A model generated the notes under the pieces. That model was not told the origin of the DNA. It ran no database searches and was given only the letters and a program-made list of their open reading frames with translations. DNA of 64,000 nt from Syntrophus sp963665935 (lineage in GTDB: Bacteria; Desulfobacterota; Syntrophia; Syntrophales; Syntrophaceae): positions 3,534,001 through 3,598,000 of the forward strand of contig OY762510.1 of the NCBI GenBank assembly GCA_963665935.1, read 5' to 3'. The translations under genes were made by a program, and so were the position numbers. Positions 44,491 through 52,398 of this stretch are shown here, in pieces. Every line of letters starts with the position of its first letter. The first letter of the stretch is position 1.

Positions 44491-45246
44491 ATGGACAAGG
44501 AAGCCTTCGAACTGCTGATTTCCAACAAACCCGCCTCCTTGAGGATGAAAGGCGTCACGCTTTACAACGCCTATACGAAGACCCTTTCATCCTACCAGGC
44601 GGAATCGACCACCGCCCGGCTCAAGGACTGGCAGGCGGCGGAGGCCGCCCTTACGGAGTTCACCAATTCTCTCACGGAGGAGTCGGAGTCCTTTTCCACG
44701 CCGGCGGAAGTCCTCTCATACCTCCGGGACGCCGGCTGGAAAGTGACGAAGACCTCTCTCTACCGCCACCTGGATCAGGGAAAATTCGCACCCCGCGACG
44801 GCCTTTTCCGGCGGGGGGACGTCGATCGCTACGCCCGGACGTGGCTGAAACAGAAGGCCACGGGAAAACGGGTCAACGAGGCCACGGAGGAGCTCCAGCG
44901 CAAGAAGCTGGAAAAGGAACTGGAGCGCCTCGACATCGACATCAAGCAGCGCAGGCAGGATTACGACCGCGACGCCGGGAGGCTGATCCCCCGCGAACAG
45001 ATGGAGATTGAGTTGGCGGGCCGGGCGGCGATCCTCGACGCTGGGCTGAAGCACTGGATCAACACCAACACCATGGAGTGGATCCGCTTGGCCGACGGGG
45101 ACGTCAAGAAGGTGGGAGAGCTGATCTTTGCCCTGTCCCGGTCGATCGACGAGCATCTCAACGCCTACGCCCAGCCCCAGGACTTCAAGATCGTCATCGA
45201 TGAAGAAGAGCCGGAACTGCACCCACAGGAGGAAACCGTTTCTTGA
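44491..45246 (+). CDS. Phage terminase small subunit (Nu1-like)
   Basis: A 251-residue DNA-binding protein. An N-terminal helical region is followed by a winged-helix-like part (VTKTSLYRHLDQGKFAPRDG) similar to Nu1, then a long coiled coil (EELQRKKLEKELERLDIDIKQRR region) and a C-terminal part ending in an acidic tail. Nu1-type proteins recognise cos and bring the large subunit to DNA. It overlaps TerL by one base (TGATG). Confidence 0.82.
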   Translation: MDKEAFELLISNKPASLRMKGVTLYNAYTKTLSSYQAESTTARLKDWQAAEAALTEFTNSLTEESESFSTPAEVLSYLRDAGWKVTKTSLYRHLDQGKFAPRDGLFRRGDVDRYARTWLKQKATGKRVNEATEELQRKKLEKELERLDIDIKQRRQDYDRDAGRLIPREQMEIELAGRAAILDAGLKHWINTNTMEWIRLADGDVKKVGELIFALSRSIDEHLNAYAQPQDFKIVIDEEEPELHPQEETVS

Positions 45247-47270
45247 TGAAAACCATTCATATTCCCCGCTCCTATCCCTGGCTGCCGCCGTCGCTCCGCG
45301 CGCCCGGCGGAAAAACCGCCTTCCACATCAGTTACTCCGTTCCGGAGCGGAAAGTCTTCCGCAAGCACAAGCCGATCCCCGTGTCCCGCTGGTGCGAGCG
45401 CTACCGTTACCTCACCATGTCCAAGCTGCCGGGCCGCTGGAAGAACTCGGTGACGCCCTACCTGGCAGGGATCATGGACGCCTCCTTTTTCCCTTCCGTC
45501 TCGACGGTCATCCTCTGCAAAGCCCCCCAGGTCGGGGGAACCGAAGCCGTCCTGAACTGCATCGCCTACGCCATCGACCGCGATCCGGGACCGGCCCTAT
45601 GCACCTATCCCGACGAGCTCACGGCGAGGGAAAACAACCAGGACCGCATCCTCCCCATGATCATGGCCTCGCCGAGACTGCGCTCCTATATGACCAAGGC
45701 CCAGGACGACGCCACCGTTCTTCGGATCTCCCTGCAGCACATGCCGATCTACATGGCCTGGGCGAGATCGGCGGCAAGGCTCGGGAACAAGCCCATCCGC
45801 TACGTCATCTTCGACGAAGTGGACAAGTATCCCGACACCGCAGGGAAGCGGGAGGCGGACCCCATTTCCCTGGGCAAGGCTCGAACAACGACCTTCCGGC
45901 ACAACCGCAAGATCTGGAAGATCTCCACGCCCACGACGGAAAACGGCAATATCTGGAAATCCCTCACGACGGAGGCCCAGGCCGTTTTCGATTTCTGGAC
46001 GACCTGCCCCTACTGCGGGCATCACCACCGGATGGCTTTTTCCTCCATCAAATGGGCGCACGAGGAAAAGCCCGACGCCGACGGGCGCTGCCACAGCCGG
46101 GACCCGGAGACCATTGAGAACGAGCAGCTCGCCTGGTACGAATGTCCTTCCTGCAATGCCGAGTGGAACGACTACGACCGGGATCTGGCCGTCCGCAACG
46201 GCAAGTGGCGCGAACGCAGGGAAGAAAAAGACACGGAGCCCCTGACCTTGAACGCCTACCTGAAGAGGCATCGTCCCGGGAAGATCGGCTTTCACCTGCC
46301 GAGTTGGATCTCTCCCTTCGTCTCCTTCGGGGAGATCGCCGCCGCCTTTCTCCGGGGACTTTCGGACATCAACAAGTTCAAGGACTTTCACAACAACTAC
46401 CTGGCGGAGCCTTGGAAGATGATCCTCGTGAGCAAAAACGAGGACGAGGTCCTGGGCGCCCGGACAACCATCGCCCCGCAACTCGTACCGGAGACGGCGC
46501 TGGCGCTCACCTGCGGCATTGACGTGCAGAAGGACGGATTCTGGTTCGTCGTCAGGGCCTGGGACGCCACCCTGACCAGCTGGCTGATCCATTACGGGTT
46601 TCTCGCCACCTGGGAAGAGCTGGAGCGTCTTCTCTACGAAACGGCCTACCCCGTGGAAGGAAAGGACCAGGCCCTTCGGATCTTCCGGGCCTGCATCGAC
46701 ACGGGCGGTGGCGAGAAATACGAAAACATGACGATGACGGAGGAGACCTACTTCTGGCTCGCGAAAAATCTTCAGCGCGGGGGCTGCTCCCTCTGGGGAA
46801 CCAAGGGATCGAGCTCCTCGCTGCCGGGGATGCTCTCCATCGGGCCGGGGATCCTGGCCACCCCGTCGGGGAAAAAGATGACGGAGCTGTTAAGAATCCT
46901 TTCCGTCGACACCCAGCGGGCGAAGGACCAGTTCCACTACCGCCTGAAGCTGGCCGCCAACCCGGAGAGCCGCTCCCTTCCCGGCGCCGCCTTTCTCCAT
47001 TGCGCCACGGGTCCCGACTATGCGGCGCAGATCCTGGCGGAGCGGAAGGAACTCGACGAAAAGGGCCGGGAAAGGTGGGTGAACGTCCACAACCGCCCGA
47101 ACCATCTCCTGGATGCGGAAATCCTCGCCGCCCTGTGCGTCGAGATGGAATTCCCGGGCGGAGGCCTGCGTCTCCTCGCGGAGCAGCTCAAGCAGGCCGA
47201 AGCGGCCCGGAAGGAGCAGCGGAGCGCTCACAGGCCAGTCTATAAAGAGAAACCAAGGAGGTTATGGTAG
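45246..47270 (+). CDS. Phage terminase large subunit (GpA family)
   Basis: A 674-residue packaging motor and nuclease of the lambda GpA family. The ATP loop near residue 90 reads CKAPQVGGTE (deviant Walker A), the Walker B is VIFDEVD near residue 188, and a zinc-binding pair CPYCG near residue 256 and CPSC near residue 301 follows. The nuclease half includes LTCGIDVQKDGFWFVVRAWD. Length is close to lambda gpA (641). The choice of GpA with a Nu1-like partner argues for cos-type packaging. Confidence 0.95.
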   Translation: MKTIHIPRSYPWLPPSLRAPGGKTAFHISYSVPERKVFRKHKPIPVSRWCERYRYLTMSKLPGRWKNSVTPYLAGIMDASFFPSVSTVILCKAPQVGGTEAVLNCIAYAIDRDPGPALCTYPDELTARENNQDRILPMIMASPRLRSYMTKAQDDATVLRISLQHMPIYMAWARSAARLGNKPIRYVIFDEVDKYPDTAGKREADPISLGKARTTTFRHNRKIWKISTPTTENGNIWKSLTTEAQAVFDFWTTCPYCGHHHRMAFSSIKWAHEEKPDADGRCHSRDPETIENEQLAWYECPSCNAEWNDYDRDLAVRNGKWRERREEKDTEPLTLNAYLKRHRPGKIGFHLPSWISPFVSFGEIAAAFLRGLSDINKFKDFHNNYLAEPWKMILVSKNEDEVLGARTTIAPQLVPETALALTCGIDVQKDGFWFVVRAWDATLTSWLIHYGFLATWEELERLLYETAYPVEGKDQALRIFRACIDTGGGEKYENMTMTEETYFWLAKNLQRGGCSLWGTKGSSSSLPGMLSIGPGILATPSGKKMTELLRILSVDTQRAKDQFHYRLKLAANPESRSLPGAAFLHCATGPDYAAQILAERKELDEKGRERWVNVHNRPNHLLDAEILAALCVEMEFPGGGLRLLAEQLKQAEAARKEQRSAHRPVYKEKPRRLW

Positions 47271-47272
47271 CC

Positions 47273-47503
47273 ATGGATACGAACGCGCTCTCGGGCATGA
47301 AGGACATCCGGGATTACTGCCGGTCGATTCAGCTCGCCTCTTCGGAGGCCTCGGTCCTCATGATGATCCAGAGCTACGGCTTTCCCGCCCGGAAAATCGG
47401 CGGGATCTGGGAGAGCAACAAGGAGTCGATCAACAACTGGCGCAAGCAGTTCGTCGAGGGAAAGATCGGTCCTAAACAGCAGGATAAAAAACCGGAGGCA
47501 TAG
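47273..47503 (+). CDS. Small phage protein with helix-turn-helix-like sequence
   Basis: A 76-residue protein (79 from an ATG at 47264 that overlaps the TerL end). The order of helices around IRDYCRSIQLASSEASVLMMIQ and AGCAKNW-like ESINNWRKQF resembles a small HTH, but no family is clear. AGGAGG lies 11 bases upstream of 47273. It starts the group that leads to the modification-like genes. Confidence 0.65.
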   Translation: MDTNALSGMKDIRDYCRSIQLASSEASVLMMIQSYGFPARKIGGIWESNKESINNWRKQFVEGKIGPKQQDKKPEA

Positions 47504-47506
47504 GCC

Positions 47507-48811
47507 GTGTTCGTCGGAGCCATCAACTCGAAGATCAAAAACCTGATCTTTTCGGAAAAATCCCTGTTCCGCAACCGGAAGGTCTGCGTCGGCTGCTCGG
47601 GAAACTTCACCGTGGAGCAGATCCTCTCCGGCCTGGACTGCGAGATCTGGTCGAATGACATTTCCCTTTATTCTTCGCTGATCGGCCATCACCTGGTCGG
47701 CAACGACATGAGAATAGAAGTCCGGGACCCGGGCTATTCCTGGCTTTCTCCCTACATTGAAACGGGAGGAATATCCCGCATCGCCGCCGTGTCGCTCCTC
47801 TTCGAAATGCTGAAGAACGAGAAGGGGTCCAACCTGAACCAGATCCGGATGTACGACCACACCAGGAACCACTTCGACGCCTACCACGAACAGTCCTGCG
47901 TCCGGATCGCCAGGGCCATGGAGGCGATCCGGATCAGCCGCTACACCACGACGGACGTCCATGACCTCTATGATAATCTGCCTCCCGAGTGGATCCGGCT
48001 CGCCTTTTTGCCCACCTACGTGGCCGGCTACGAAAAGCTCTACGCCCGCCTGGAGTCCGTTCTTTCCTGGGACCGCCCGTTTTACGAGATTCTCACGGAG
48101 GAGCGTTACGAGGAGACTGTCGCCTTCATGCGCTCCGGATCCTACCTGTACCTTTCCGATCATGACCGGCGGGAGGAAGGCCTCTTTGCCGTCGTCAAGA
48201 CGGGACGCCTAAGAAACGTCTATCTCTACAGCAACCTGCTTTTCCGGAAGGCCTACGTGGTCCCCTGCACGAAGAGCAAACCCGGCGCCTTTCCCTATTT
48301 ACCCCATGAGCACCAGATTTCGCCCTCGAGCCGGATCTCCTTTCTTCCGACGGACAACCTGCACATGAACTACTACAAGGATCTCTTCCTGAAGAAGGGG
48401 ATCGACCACACCCAGGGCGTCTTTCCCCTGCTGGTCTTCCTCGACGGCTATCTCTTCGGATTCCTGATGTTCGACGTCATCCGCTACGGCATGGACCAGG
48501 AGAAGGCGACCCGTGGGATCTATCTCCTTTCCGATTTTGTCATCGCCTCCCCGATCCAGAAACTCTCGAAGCTTCTTCTATGGATCACCCGTTCCCGGGA
48601 GCTCCAGGAGCTGCTCCGGGAGAAGTTTCTCCAGCCCGTGGACTTCATCTTGACCACCGCCTTCACGAAAAAACCCGTCTCCATGAAGTACCGGGGCGTC
48701 TATTCCCTGGCCAAACGGGGAGAGGGATTTCTGCAATACACCGCGCCCTGCGGAACGATAAACACACAGGAGGCCCTGCAGACATGGATCAGGAAATACC
48801 GGCAACCCTAA
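47507..48811 (+). CDS. Putative antirestriction adenine-methyltransferase-like protein with GNAT-like C-terminus
   Basis: A 434-residue protein starting with GTG, which has GGAGG upstream. The N-terminal half has a SAM-type glycine segment VCVGCSGNF (residues 26-34), an acidic strand WSNDISLYSSLIG and LPTYVAGYEK (168-177) where the NPPY-type motif of N6-adenine methyltransferases would lie. From residue 285 the pattern GVFPLLVFLDGYLFGFLMFD, IYLLSDFVIA, KLSKLLLWI and FTKKPVSMKYRGVYSLAKR looks like a GNAT acetyltransferase fold, reminiscent of Mom. I recall phage proteins annotated as putative antirestriction adenine methyltransferase with such an N-terminus. Catalysis is unproven. Confidence 0.55.
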   Translation: MFVGAINSKIKNLIFSEKSLFRNRKVCVGCSGNFTVEQILSGLDCEIWSNDISLYSSLIGHHLVGNDMRIEVRDPGYSWLSPYIETGGISRIAAVSLLFEMLKNEKGSNLNQIRMYDHTRNHFDAYHEQSCVRIARAMEAIRISRYTTTDVHDLYDNLPPEWIRLAFLPTYVAGYEKLYARLESVLSWDRPFYEILTEERYEETVAFMRSGSYLYLSDHDRREEGLFAVVKTGRLRNVYLYSNLLFRKAYVVPCTKSKPGAFPYLPHEHQISPSSRISFLPTDNLHMNYYKDLFLKKGIDHTQGVFPLLVFLDGYLFGFLMFDVIRYGMDQEKATRGIYLLSDFVIASPIQKLSKLLLWITRSRELQELLREKFLQPVDFILTTAFTKKPVSMKYRGVYSLAKRGEGFLQYTAPCGTINTQEALQTWIRKYRQP

Positions 48812-49713
48812 ACGAGCTCAACAGAAAGCTCTCCGATGTATTGCCCTACAAGCTCCACCTGGCCAACGCCCGGGAGATTGATTTTCTGGAGAAGAACGCC
48901 CGCTACATGACCAAGGAGCAGTTCGCCTCTCTGACGAACAACATCAGGCACGACGGAGGCCTCACGTCCCTGCCTCTGTGCTACCGGCAGGAAAACGGAA
49001 AGCTCCTCGTCCTTTCGGGAAACCACCGCCTGAAGGCCGCCATCGAAGCGGGCTATTCCGAGTTCCTCGTCCTGCTCATCGACAACCCCCTGACCCGGGA
49101 CCAGCAGATCGCCATTCAGCTTTCCCACAACGCCCTCCAGGGGAAGGACGACGAGCAGATCCTGAAGGAGTTGTGGGCGGAGATCATGGACCTGGAGTCC
49201 TCCATCTATTCCGGGCTTTCCACGGAACTGATCGAGAAGCTCCAGGGAACCGACTTCATCGCCATCGCGGAGCAGCGTCCCCTGTACAAGGAGATCTCCC
49301 TGCTTTTCCTTCCGGAAGAAATCGAAGAGCTCGCCGCCATCTGCGACGGTATCCTCGAGCTCGTAAAAAACAAGACCGCCTTCGCCGGCCGGATCACGGA
49401 GTACGACGCCATCCTGGAAGGGATGATCGCCGTCAAGCAGAACCAGAAGATCATCAACTCCACGATCGCCTTTTTCGCCCTGGCCCAAGCCGTCCGGCAG
49501 TATCTCGAAGGGACGGCGGACTCCCTCCCGGAAGCGATTGACGAAGGCGTTCACGAAACGGTCCTGTTCACCCTGGGCAGCACCCGGCGCCGCATCCGGA
49601 AGGAAACGGCAAAGGCCCTGCGGAAGATGCTCAAGGAGAAATCCGATAAAGAAGGCATGGACCTGGACGCCGCCCTTCTGGCGCTTTTGGAAAATTCAAA
49701 CGGCAAGAACTGA
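48784..49713 (+). CDS. ParB/Srx-fold protein next to the modification-like gene
   Basis: A 309-residue protein. The N-terminal part has the ParB/sulfiredoxin-like segment GKLLVLSGNHRLKAAIEAGYSEFLVLL, the place of the GERR box in ParB, here with NHR. Helices with long charged stretches follow and the C-terminal part is a helical bundle. The start at ATG 48784 overlaps the upstream gene by 28 bases, so translation is coupled. Proteins of this fold next to methyltransferase- or Mom-like genes are often part of phage DNA-modification sets; this is inference. Confidence 0.75.
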   Translation: MDQEIPATLNELNRKLSDVLPYKLHLANAREIDFLEKNARYMTKEQFASLTNNIRHDGGLTSLPLCYRQENGKLLVLSGNHRLKAAIEAGYSEFLVLLIDNPLTRDQQIAIQLSHNALQGKDDEQILKELWAEIMDLESSIYSGLSTELIEKLQGTDFIAIAEQRPLYKEISLLFLPEEIEELAAICDGILELVKNKTAFAGRITEYDAILEGMIAVKQNQKIINSTIAFFALAQAVRQYLEGTADSLPEAIDEGVHETVLFTLGSTRRRIRKETAKALRKMLKEKSDKEGMDLDAALLALLENSNGKN

Positions 49714-49815
49714 AAGTTAGATTCCTCCCAGACATTCATCCGCGTTTTTTCCTCATCAGGGCAGGTCCCCCTTACTAAAAAATATCGCAACTATGCGTAA
49801 TCGTTCACTTTTTAG

Positions 49816-49843
49816 TTGACTTTCAAGCGTAAATAAGTATAAT
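49816..49843 (+). promoter_or_regulatory. Strong sigma-70-like promoter before the DUF6908 gene
   Basis: TTGACT (49816-49821) and a perfect TATAAT (49838-49843) with 16 bases between. Just upstream, GCGTAATCGTTCA at 49795-49807 is the exact reverse complement of a 13-mer before the primase gene at 42782-42794, a possible operator. Confidence 0.72.
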
Positions 49844-49870
49844 ATTTCCATCGTCAAATGATACTAAATA

Positions 49871-49898
49871 CCCGCCGCAAACGGAGAAAAACGGGAGG
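49871..49898 (+). ncRNA. RNA leader A upstream of the DUF6908 gene (radC-motif-like, degenerate)
   Basis: The leader has CCGCAAAC followed by GGAG, then AAAAACG and GGAGG, then the start codon. It shares the loop sequence GCCGCAAAC and the AAAAACG-GAGG end with the leaders at 50328 and 50888, but its stem is only CCG/CGG and is weak. Confidence 0.5.
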
Positions 49899-49907
49899 TT
49901 GAAAATC

Positions 49908-50315
49908 ATGATGCACCACTTGAACAAAACGGCAGGCAGGATCCTGGACACCCTGATCCAGGGAATCGAAGAGGGCGGACACAGGAAGATCGACAACGCC
50001 AAGAGCAAATCCATCATGCCCGTCGATGTGGAAATGATCGAGAGCACCCCATACGGCAACATCTTTTCGGTCACGCATTTCTACAGGCAGAACGGCGACA
50101 TGATGCACGATCCGGACATGACCTTCTGGAGGACGGTAAACGGGGACTATTATCCCCTGTCCTACCAGCAGGACAACCTCGGGATCTATCAGAACGTCAT
50201 CGCGGAAAGGGATTCCGACGGGCGCATCAAGAGGTATTATCCCAGGCTGTCGGCGGAACTGGCCGCCTTCGCCAATTCATGGATGAGAAACATCAAGGAG
50301 CAGCAGGGACTATAG
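49908..50315 (+). CDS. DUF6908-like phage protein
   Basis: A 135-residue protein with the segment FSVTHFYRQNGDMMHDPDMTFW near residue 60, the hallmark that I associate with DUF6908, and YPLSYQQDNLGIYQN after it. Function unknown. ATG 49908 has GGGAGG upstream. Its transcript starts at a strong promoter and an RNA-like leader precedes it. Confidence 0.7.
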   Translation: MMHHLNKTAGRILDTLIQGIEEGGHRKIDNAKSKSIMPVDVEMIESTPYGNIFSVTHFYRQNGDMMHDPDMTFWRTVNGDYYPLSYQQDNLGIYQNVIAERDSDGRIKRYYPRLSAELAAFANSWMRNIKEQQGL

Positions 50316-50327
50316 GAGAACAAACTT

Positions 50328-50375
50328 CCGCCTCCGAGCCGCAAACCCGGAGGCGGAAACATCAAAAACGAGAGG
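50328..50375 (+). ncRNA. RNA leader B upstream of the RadC-like gene (radC-motif-like)
   Basis: A perfect 9-bp stem CCGCCTCCG/CGGAGGCGG (50328-50336 with 50348-50356) with the 11-base loop AGCCGCAAACC, then ATCAAAAACGAGAGG ahead of the start ATG at 50381. The loop GCCGCAAAC and the downstream AAAAACGAGAGG are shared with leaders A and C. It lies directly before a RadC-like gene, like the radC RNA motif that I remember from comparative genomics of bacteria. I cannot confirm the consensus here. Confidence 0.62.
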
Positions 50376-50380
50376 GCAAA

Positions 50381-50875
50381 ATGGAAGAATTCAGGCTGGA
50401 GCCTCAGGCTCTTGGGAGAAAAGAAAGAAAGTACGTCCGCTATGCATACAGTCTCAAAATCTCCAGGGTGCGGGAAAAGGACTTCCCCTATTACGGGAAT
50501 TCGATCCGCTCCACCACAGATCTAGTGAAGTTTTGTCGGTCTCTGGAATGCGCCGATATCGAAAAACTGGTCACCATTTATCTCAACGTGCAAAATGACG
50601 TCATCGGCATCCATGCCATACAGGGCACCGTAAATCAGGCCACTGCGTACCCCCGGGAAATCTTCAAGAACGCCTTTCTGTTCGGGGCGTCCGCCATCAT
50701 CCTCGTCCACAATCACCCGTCGGGACACGTGAATCCTTCCGATGCGGACATCAGGTTGACGAGGTCGATTACATCCTGCGCGAAGGTCCTGGATGTTCTC
50801 GTTCATGACCACATGATCATCGGGGAAGGCGGATTCTTCAGCATGAGGGAGGAAGGTCTGCTGGAATTCAACTGA
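50381..50875 (+). CDS. RadC-like JAB/MPN-domain protein
   Basis: A 164-residue protein of the RadC/YeeS type. The metal-binding JAMM motif is HNHPSGHVNPSDAD near residue 110 (H, H and D ligands present); an upstream Glu/Ser segment IYLNVQNDVIGIH precedes it. Although named radC, such proteins in phages and integrative elements are thought to act as nucleases or anti-restriction partners rather than DNA repair. I chose ATG 50381 over a longer in-frame start at 50279 because that start lies inside the DUF6908 gene and the ATG follows the RNA leader. Confidence 0.88.
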   Translation: MEEFRLEPQALGRKERKYVRYAYSLKISRVREKDFPYYGNSIRSTTDLVKFCRSLECADIEKLVTIYLNVQNDVIGIHAIQGTVNQATAYPREIFKNAFLFGASAIILVHNHPSGHVNPSDADIRLTRSITSCAKVLDVLVHDHMIIGEGGFFSMREEGLLEFN

Positions 50876-50887
50876 GCAAAAAAAAAC

Positions 50888-50935
50888 GCCCTCCGGAGCC
50901 GCAAACTCCAGGAGGGCACAATCAAAAACGAGAGG
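50888..50935 (+). ncRNA. RNA leader C upstream of parB (radC-motif-like)
   Basis: Stem GCCCTCC/GGAGGGC (50888-50894 with 50911-50917), with an inner GGAG/CTCC pairing that includes the GCCGCAAAC loop, followed by ATCAAAAACGAGAGG. The same loop and tail as leader B. The parB ATG follows at 50949. Confidence 0.62.
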
Positions 50936-50948
50936 AGATTTTAGTAGC

Positions 50949-51869
50949 ATGAGCGTAAGTGAAAGGCAAGCGTTAACGTCGGCTCCCCCCGGCGCGGGGG
51001 AGGCCATGGAGACCCTGAAACTCTCTTTGATCTATCCGAATCCGAACCAGCCCCGGAAGCATTTCGATCCCGGGAAGCTGGGGGAACTGGCGCAATCCAT
51101 CGCGGCCAGCGGCCTGATGGAGCCGCTCATCGTGGTGAGACGGGAAGACCGTTACATGATCATCGCCGGGGAAAGAAGGTGGCGGGCCTGCAACATGGCC
51201 GGTGTCGAGGAGGTCCCGGCGAGGATCCTCGATGCCGATGACCGTAAGATCGCCGAACTCTCCCTCCTGGAGAATCTTCAGCGCGAGGACCTCAACGTGG
51301 TCGAGGAGGCCATGGCCTACCAGGGGCTCATTGATATGGGTATGACGATGGAGGAGATCGCCGCCAAGATGGGAATCAAGCAGAGCTGGCGGATCCAGGA
51401 GCGCCTGAATCTACTGAAACTGGACAGGGTCTTCCAGGACTACACGGTCAAGGGGATACTTTCCCCCTCACAGGCCCAGGAGCTCAGCCGGCTGCCAAAG
51501 AGTCAGCAGGGCATCGTCTTCGACAAGATCGCCTCCGGGAAGGCTAACTCCTACAACAAGCTGCGCTCCCTGGTCAATGCGATGCTCTTCGTGGTGGAGC
51601 AGACGAGTTTCCTTCCGGAGCCCACGGAAGAGGAGAAGAAGATGAACAGCAAGTACGACATCATGATCGAACGGCTGGCGACCTTCATCAACCGGTCCTT
51701 CAACCGGGACGATCTCACCGTCCTTGCTTCGATCCTGACCCCCAAGGCGCGGATCAACATCGAACGGATCGACTCGATCATTTATTGTCTCAACAAGATC
51801 AAAAAGGCCCTTCTCCAGGCGGAAAGCACCCGTGAAGTGTACGAACAAAAATCCATGGAGGTTCATTGA
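50949..51869 (+). CDS. ParB/RepB/Spo0J-type DNA-binding protein
   Basis: A 306-residue partition-type protein. The N-terminal ParB box GERRWRACNMAG near residue 78 is intact, as is LLENLQREDLNVVEEA near residue 109. A helix-turn-helix follows around TMEEIAAKMGIKQSWRIQERL. The C-terminus is helical and not clearly a dimer domain. No parA gene is near and no parS site is recognised, so regulation or DNA modification roles fit as well as segregation. The stop overlaps the DUF488 start by one base. Confidence 0.9.
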   Translation: MSVSERQALTSAPPGAGEAMETLKLSLIYPNPNQPRKHFDPGKLGELAQSIAASGLMEPLIVVRREDRYMIIAGERRWRACNMAGVEEVPARILDADDRKIAELSLLENLQREDLNVVEEAMAYQGLIDMGMTMEEIAAKMGIKQSWRIQERLNLLKLDRVFQDYTVKGILSPSQAQELSRLPKSQQGIVFDKIASGKANSYNKLRSLVNAMLFVVEQTSFLPEPTEEEKKMNSKYDIMIERLATFINRSFNRDDLTVLASILTPKARINIERIDSIIYCLNKIKKALLQAESTREVYEQKSMEVH

Positions 51870-52204
51870 TGAAGACTTCTTATTTTTCGGCGCCGGGGAT
51901 CGCCAAAGACCCGGATGCCGTATCCATCGCCCGTTACGCCCCCCGCTGGTGGGGACCCGGACGCCGTTACATCGCCCTTGCCCCTTCGGCGGATCTGCTC
52001 CGACGAGCGAAAGCGGGGCTATCCTGGGAGGATTACGTCCGGGAATACAATCAGTACCTGGAGACCCTGGACCCCCAGAAGATCTGGGAGGACCTCAAGG
52101 ACAAGACGCTTTGCTGTTATGAGCGGCCGGGTGAAAACTGCCACAGGCACCTGGTGGCCGCCTGGCTGGAGAGAGAACTGGGGGTAAACGTACCGGAAAA
52201 ATGA
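51869..52204 (+). CDS. DUF488-family protein
   Basis: A 111-residue protein of the DUF488 family: LCCYERPGENCHRHLVAAWL near residue 85 is the signature. The family has conserved Cys and His that may bind metal; no reaction is known to me. Translation is coupled to parB (TGATG). A terminator follows. Confidence 0.85.
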   Translation: MKTSYFSAPGIAKDPDAVSIARYAPRWWGPGRRYIALAPSADLLRRAKAGLSWEDYVREYNQYLETLDPQKIWEDLKDKTLCCYERPGENCHRHLVAAWLERELGVNVPEK

Positions 52205-52226
52205 ACTGATGCTCTATCGATTCATG

Positions 52227-52254
52227 AAAAAAGCCCCGAAAGGGGCTTTTTTTT
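52227..52254 (+). terminator. Terminator after the ParB/DUF488 unit
   Basis: AAAAAAGCCCC, GAAA tetraloop, GGGGCTTTTTTTT: a textbook rho-independent terminator, 22 bases after the DUF488 stop. Confidence 0.92.
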
Positions 52255-52340
52255 CACTTGTCAAACTCATTTTCATCTACCACTCCTCAATGATCAAAGG
52301 GGTCTCAATCTGTTGATTACCATTTATAACTTACACATAC

Positions 52341-52374
52341 AAAAAAAGGCAGAGTCCTCTCTGACTCCGCCTTT
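52341..52374 (-). terminator. Terminator for the lectin-like gene
   Basis: On the minus strand AAAGGCGGAGTC and GACTCTGCCTTTTTTT enclose a short loop; a T run follows. Lies 25 bases past the stop at 52399. Confidence 0.8.
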
Positions 52375-52398
52375 CAACTTATTCTATCCCTAGCTTAA

